Of a stretch of 64,000 nucleotides of DNA, positions 59,460 through 64,000 are shown in pieces (within the stretch, counting starts at the first letter, position 1; each line of letters begins with the position of its first letter). Source of the stretch: Zoroaster sp. YZ-2022 (Eukaryota; Echinodermata; Asteroidea; Forcipulatida; Zoroasteridae); the NCBI GenBank assembly GCA_029582265.1, contig CM055828.1:16255430-16319429 (forward strand), written 5' to 3'. The translations under genes were made by a program, and so were the position numbers. Under the pieces are notes generated by a model that worked only from the letters and a program-made list of their open reading frames with translations, was not told where the DNA came from and made no database searches.

Positions 59460-59959
59460 NNNNNNNNNNNNNNNNNNNNNNNNNNNNNNNNNNNNNNNNN
59501 NNNNNNNNNNNNNNNNNNNNNNNNNNNNNNNNNNNNNNNNNNNNNNNNNNNNNNNNNNNNNNNNNNNNNNNNNNNNNNNNNNNNNNNNNNNNNNNNNNNN
59601 NNNNNNNNNNNNNNNNNNNNNNNNNNNNNNNNNNNNNNNNNNNNNNNNNNNNNNNNNNNNNNNNNNNNNNNNNNNNNNNNNNNNNNNNNNNNNNNNNNNN
59701 NNNNNNNNNNNNNNNNNNNNNNNNNNNNNNNNNNNNNNNNNNNNNNNNNNNNNNNNNNNNNNNNNNNNNNNNNNNNNNNNNNNNNNNNNNNNNNNNNNNN
59801 NNNNNNNNNNNNNNNNNNNNNNNNNNNNNNNNNNNNNNNNNNNNNNNNNNNNNNNNNNNNNNNNNNNNNNNNNNNNNNNNNNNNNNNNNNNNNNNNNNNN
59901 NNNNNNNNNNNNNNNNNNNNNNNNNNNNNNNNNNNNNNNNNNNNNNNNNNNNNNNNNNN
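59460..59959. other. Assembly gap, 500 N
   Basis: A round 500-base N run is a conventional gap of unknown size. The duplicated blocks stop just left of it and mostly unique DNA starts just right of it. Long X-only frames across it are meaningless. Confidence 0.98.
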
Positions 59960-60244
59960 TCAAGAATGTACACTAAATCGTCTCCTCCCTGGGTCTTGTT
60001 TATGTTGTGTTTAGTTTATTATTTTCATTATCAGTACGATGGATTTATTCCCCCGTTATTTTGTTTAATTTTGATTGTAAAAAATAAGCCCCCCTTCTTA
60101 GATTTCTGAGCAGTGGTTTTTCTCGCCGTTGGCTGCCGCTTTCATGGTTCCCAGCAAAGGCCCTTGAAATACAATACTGAGAATGAACGGTGAAATATGG
60201 CCAGCGGCACGTAAATAAGCGTAAGTGTGACGTACTATCTGGGG

Positions 60245-60255
60245 CATAAATAAAG
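60245..60255 (+). promoter_or_regulatory. Possible TATA box of the THAP gene
   Basis: CATAAATAAAG lies about 110 bases upstream of the ATG at 60364, with a TGTGACGTAC word just before it. Placement is plausible; nothing else supports it. Confidence 0.3.
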
Positions 60256-60363
60256 GAAGCCGTTTTTTGTCTTTGTGTTTGTAGCAATGAGGATTTTACT
60301 TGCTCAGAAGCTGATACACATGATTTTTTCCCCGTTTTGACGATTTTGTGTAAGACGGCGCCA

Positions 60364-60660
60364 ATGCCTAGCACATGTGCTATTGGTGGATGTGCAAAGT
60401 GCCACCAGAATCAGAGGTTAGTTTTTTCCGATTTCCGCGGAATCGGCGGCTTCAAAGTGGGTGGGTGAAGTTCGTGAACAATACACGAAAAGGATTTCGC
60501 GTTGACAAAATGGTCGTTGATTTGTACAGCTTCCATTTTACGGGCGACTGTAGAATTTTTCAGTCAGAGTGAAAGAAAGTTTTTGGTTTGGATACCAAAA
60601 TATCGTTTTGAAGCAAGGCTCTGTTCAACTTTGAAAGCGTCAAATATCGAGAGAAGGCAA
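60364..60660 (+). CDS. THAP-domain protein, exon 1, with three one-base deletions
   Basis: From the ATG, the frame reads MPSTCAIGGCAKCHQNQR, the C-x4-C start of a THAP zinc finger. After a T6 run (60422-60427) the THAP sequence continues one frame over as FFRFPRNRRLQSGW and then SFHFTGDC, giving the F-x-FP, Trp and S-x-H-F signatures. It shifts again near 60565-60585 (SFWFGYQNIVLKQGSV), where V-L-K-x-G-S-V resembles the LKPxAVPT end motif. A third shift near 60625 leads to TLKASNIERRQ. All three are single missing bases, so together they restore the starting frame. The exon then ends on a donor, CAA|GTAAGG, in phase 0. The third zinc ligand, normally Cys before S-x-H-F, is Tyr. THAP proteins are DNA-binding factors or transposase derivatives. 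Either a recent pseudogene or assembly errors beside a gap. Confidence 0.6.
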
Positions 60661-61026
60661 GTAAGGTACGACTGGGAGTTCGTCGGCCCGAGTCCTCGTT
60701 TTCGTACGTCGCTTTTTAATGCACTTTGCTGGGGATTACTACTCATGACATGTGGGCATAAGCAGCGAATGCCAGTCCTTGATTGTACGTCACAACTACG
60801 ATATGAATTATTCCATGAGTTCAGGCTTTTGCGAAACACGACTTTTCTAGATAGTGAAATGCTGATCAAAATGAATTTTTTGTTTACATTAAGAAATTAC
60901 TTTATTTGAATTTTAATCATATAGAAGTAATACATTACACACTTCTTGTAAGCCTAACAGCATCAAAACACTGTAATATATTCCGTTGACGTCCTGCTTT
61001 AAAGTGTGTTGGGTTTTCATTGACAG

Positions 61027-61112
61027 GGCCTTCCTGAAGAGGAGAGAGAAAAATATGGTCAGAGCTTGAAGCCATCGAGCGACAGAACAAAAGGACACCC
61101 AAAGCTACAAAC
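61027..61112 (+). CDS. THAP gene, probable exon 2
   Basis: A 3' splice site (GGGTTTTCATTGACAG, ending 61026) and a donor (AAAC|GTAAGA, GT at 61113) bound 86 bases. In phase 0, matching the end of exon 1, it encodes GLPEEEREKYGQSLKPSSDR then TKGHPKLQ and two bases of the next codon. The peptide is charged and low in hydrophobics, as expected of a linker after a THAP finger. No domain recognised. Confidence 0.5.
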
Positions 61113-61341
61113 GTAAGACACAATTTTGTCTGCAGTTCCACTTGTGACTGTTCATTTGCCTGAAGTGTTATGTGCATGTTATAATTTGAAGACAGGATAG
61201 TGTCAACTGTTCAGTTGAGCTTAGAAAGGCTGAGACATACATACAGCTAGGAGCCCCCGAGCAATATTACACTGAACCCCCAAAAATGTCTGGTTTCTGG
61301 TCTCTACTACACGCGTCGCCTCGGACCCGTGCGTCAGCATT

Positions 61342-61527
61342 TTAATTTTCAATTTTTTTGCACACTGGAAACGATGTAATTTCAGCCATAAGTTGCTGGA
61401 TCGATTGGAATTCTGCCTTGCTGTGTTTAAACAACTTTTTCACATAGTTGTCTGAACGTTTTGCCCGATTTGTGAGGCCGCTCTTACCCACCATACTTTG
61501 TGTATGGGATGAATTTGCATATTTCCC
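61342..61527 (-). pseudogene. Minus-strand frame sharing the MVxKxxxTNRAxxS stretch with block R
   Basis: After a pyrimidine-rich AG (TTTTCCAACAG, ending 61528) the minus strand reads GKYANSSHTQSMVGKSGLTN, then RAKRSDNYVKKLFKHSKAEF and a stop after SFPVCKKIEN (61342). The first third aligns at DNA level with 57465-57520 in R4 (CATACACAAAGTATGGTGG identical). The rest is lysine-rich and not found in block R. It may be a coding relic or a terminal exon lying within intron 2 of the THAP model on the other strand. The pyrimidine tract is also the tail of a SINE-like insert, which weakens the splice argument. Confidence 0.3.
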
Positions 61528-61539
61528 TGTTGGAAAAAA

Positions 61540-61625
61540 AAAAATAAAATAATAATAATAATACAGATTTTTAGCGCACGCACATATCCACCCTGCTGGG
61601 CGCTCAAAGGCGATTACAGACAACC
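61540..61625 (-). mobile_element. SINE-like fragment with ATAATAATA tail
   Basis: The (TAA)n run is followed by TACAGATTTTTAGCGCACGC and GGGCGCTCAAAGGCG. This AGCGC...GGCGCTCAA pattern next to a TAA tail is common at the 3' end of short retroposons in marine animals. Head not seen. Confidence 0.45.
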
Positions 61626-61839
61626 ATTGACCAAACTGGAGATTTATTTTTGGCCTTTTTAGACAATGTGTATTAATTAAAGGAAGGTACGACAGTGGGG
61701 ATTTTTCCAGCATGCAACTTTTCAACTGATCGGCTGGTTTCCTCTTTTCTTTAATAATAGTTAGCTTTAGAAAACTGAAAAACACTGTACAAAGTTTTAA
61801 TGTGTGCTCGACCATTTCTCTCTTTTTTTGCAATTACAA

Positions 61840-62190
61840 AGTTGCATGTCTGATTACCATATCATTGAATAAACAAATTATTATCTAAAACTTGGTGTAA
61901 ACTTGAGTGGAAGTATCAATGATCAGGTCAGAGAAATTGTTCCAGTATATATGTGCTTTCATTGTTTGATATAGAAACACATTGTTATTATTTTAGAAGC
62001 TTAACAACAAAGTTGCTTAATCCGTAACTTTGAGAGCAAACATAACAGTTATTCATTGTTTTCTTAAACCATGAGCACTGATTGTGATGAAATATTCAGA
62101 GGTTAGTTTCATGATCTATTTTCTTGAAAATAAAGGGTGTTGAAATGAAAGTACGTTACTGAATACCAATCGTGGTTGTACATTTCCTTT
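61840..62190 (+). repeat. Diverged relative of the X tail
   Basis: The order of shared words matches X1 1780-2090: GATTACCA..ATCA, ACTTGGTGTAAA, then GTTAGTTTCATGATCTATTT (X: GTTAATTTTATGATATATTT), TTCTTGAAAA, GGTTGAA-like, and ACGTTACTGAATACCAAT (X: ACTTTGCCAAATACCAAT). It is clearly older than the X1-X4 copies. It lies within the inferred intron 2. Confidence 0.5.
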
Positions 62191-63529
62191 AATTCAAAAA
62201 GACCGGTAACTTTCAGTGTCAATCCAGACCTGACTGATAGATTAGATGTAATTAGATGATGCATTTATATATTATCAGAAGTTTCCACATGAAGTGTGCC
62301 AGTCGTTTACTGACCTAGTCACGGCATTGCCCTCCAACAACAATGGATTTTGGCCATTCATAGGTTTTTTTGTTCCACAGACTGACGTGCAAGGTCTCCA
62401 GAAGAAGTAGTGCAGTCTGGGAGACTTAACTTTCGGCGTGTGAGAGAACTGTATTTCGTGCGTGCACCTTATAGTGTTATCCGCTCCTGTAGCCCTCTAG
62501 CAGTGAATTTGCACCCAGTGTCTTGATGATAGCCACTTTTGCGTCGTGAGCGCTGTGCGTACACTTTTTTGTGCTGTATGTTATGTACCATGGTGCGTGT
62601 GTATTTCTGCCAGCCAATGATCGCTGGAGATATTCCACGCGAACATACAACTGCAAAATACTGGCAAATGCGACACACTATCGCTGCCCTTTCGCCCCAC
62701 AGTGGTCTATCAACATGTGCCTCAACGGCTCATGCACGGTGCGAATATGCGTTCGCCACACACAGAATGGTTTGCCTGCATCTACTTTAGGTTCTAGGAA
62801 TTAACTTCCCGCATCAAGCGCCCTAATCCCCGCATGGGTAACTGACTCGTAACCATGCTCGTTGTGTGTGCGCGCATTTGGAGCACAAAGCCATATGCAT
62901 GATATGGATTACACACACTTCATGTGGGTAATACACTTCTGGTGACATATAGATTAGAATTAACAATAGGTGGATCAGGAATGCCTTTGGTCCTGGCTTT
63001 GTGCCTGTGAATGCTTACATATATTTCAATTTGAATTGTTCTAAGATAAAACAGTGTGGACTAGATTTTGTTTGGTGTGACTTTATGAGTAGACGATATA
63101 ACCAAATTTATTTTTATTTATGTAATTCTTATGATTTATGAGTGATTCAACTAAAATTTCATTCTGCCAAACATGATTGTTGCATTTTGTTATGTCATTA
63201 ACATTTCATGTTTGGTCACAGTAAATTATTGTTGATATTTTTTGAATGATACACGGATATAGCCAACAGTTTCTCCATTAAGATGGAATAAATGTAAATT
63301 TGAACATCACTTACAATGTAACTGTGTGTATACATTGTCCTGTGATCCCTAAAAGTAAAGCTGTGCTAGCTGTGTTGCTATGGTAAATTGCATGCATCCA
63401 TTAACTTGGAGTGGTCTCAGAGGTTGATTATGTGGTATAAATATGGTACCGATAACAGGAATAATAATACTTTGATCAACTCCTTGGTGTTGGATATGGG
63501 TGCGTTATTGATTTCAGTTTTCTTTACAG
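62191..63529. other. Remainder of inferred intron 2
   Basis: Unique sequence. An acceptor-like TTTTTTTGTTCCACAG at about 62367-62382 precedes a short frame that could give an alternative ending (LTCKVSRRSSAVWET). Otherwise no gene, repeat or RNA seen. Confidence 0.4.
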
Positions 63530-63566
63530 TGATGACGACGATGATGAATCAATAAGACAGGTGTAG
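63530..63566 (+). CDS. THAP gene, probable last exon
   Basis: A strong acceptor (TTTCAGTTTTCTTTACAG, ending 63529) precedes T-GAT-GAC-GAC-GAT-GAT-GAA. Joined to the two spare bases of exon 2 it completes a Thr codon and then encodes DDDDDESIRQV and a stop at 63564-63566. The phase match and acidic C-terminus support the model. An alternative is that CAG|GTGTAG is a weak donor and further exons follow. Confidence 0.45.
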
Positions 63567-64000
63567 GGATGTACATAAGCCATCATCCTCTATAAACTAC
63601 ATGACTGAAAATGATGTGAGTTTATTTCTACAATTCAACAAGGATTAGAGTGGCACATAATGAGGACAATGGGGATACGCAGCCTAGGTGATTTACAACC
63701 CCCTAAATCCTCCCCTCCAATCGGTATCAGTAAGTGAGGTACACATTATACATCAAGTTTTGTAGAAAAGTTGAGCTTCTTTGAACATGTGTTCAACTCC
63801 ATTAGAAGATACTGCCAAAGAAATCGGAACAAATACAGAGAGGTTTTACCCTTGAAGATACGGCTATGTCCTAATTAAGCATTTTTGGCTATGGCTATGG
63901 CTATGGCTATTGGCTGCAGCAGCAATGCTGAAGTGTGAAAAAAGAAACAGTGATATAGCCAAAGCCGTCATTTCAGACACGCCCAAATATATTATCCTGT
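63567..64000. other. Right end of window, no gene seen
   Basis: This could be 3' UTR and flank of the THAP model. A short (GGCTAT)4 run stands at 63887-63910. No AATAAA signal directly after the stop was found. Confidence 0.4.

Noticed and set aside
59376..60014. Long frames across the gap
   Set aside because: They consist of N-derived unknown residues.
62383..62430. Alternative last exon of the THAP model
   Set aside because: Its acceptor is good and the phase allows LTCKVSRRSSAVWET, but the 63530 exon has an equally strong acceptor and a more convincing acidic C-terminus. It is kept only as an alternative.

Overview
The window looks like intergenic and intronic DNA from a marine invertebrate nuclear genome. 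It is AT-rich and has no operons or dense coding. It contains tRNA-derived SINEs, MITEs, non-LTR and Ty3/gypsy remnants, microsatellites and spliceosomal signals. The frequent word TAGGCCTA, the SINE type and a THAP-domain gene suggest a deuterostome such as an echinoderm or hemichordate, but this is an inference and I cannot name the species. A 500-base N run (59460-59959) shows it is a draft scaffold.

Layout: positions 1-59280 are a nested array of direct duplications built from four block types that I name X, Y, R and Z. The order is X1 (1-2150), a 5 kb insertion (2151-7288), Y1 (7289-8040), R1 (8955-14395), X tail plus Y2 (14396-15960), R2 (15960-23930), Z1 (24253-33104), X2 (33105-34720), Y3 (34720-35930), an R sliver and a unique stretch with a probable terminal exon (36095-37662), X3 (37663-39235), Y4 (39420-40380), R3 (40385-41716), a minisatellite plus Ty3/gypsy remnant (41734-43175), Z2 (43176-50092), X4 (50093-51500), Y5 (51400-52700) and R4 (52700-59280). 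The series X-Y-R, X-Y-R, Z therefore occurs twice and begins a third time. Paralogous copies differ by mobile-element insertions, and three of these have an insertion-free counterpart elsewhere in the window. They also differ by minisatellite copy number, by deletions and by one local inversion.

Genes are few. The best is a three-exon THAP zinc-finger gene on the + strand right of the gap (60364-63566). Its splice phases agree, but its first exon carries three single-base deletions of the same sign, and a zinc-ligand Cys is replaced by Tyr. A probable last exon of an unrecognised gene lies at 37378-37513 (-). A decayed multi-copy ORF sits at 3690-4545 (-). Ty3/gypsy Pol remnants occur at 34750-35160, 40049-40333, 42464-42784 and 51535-51935. 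Most other open frames are chance products of repeats. I see no bacterial-type system, no cluster of cooperating enzymes and no CRISPR array. The most interesting content is the higher-order duplication and the mobile-element insertions it dates.
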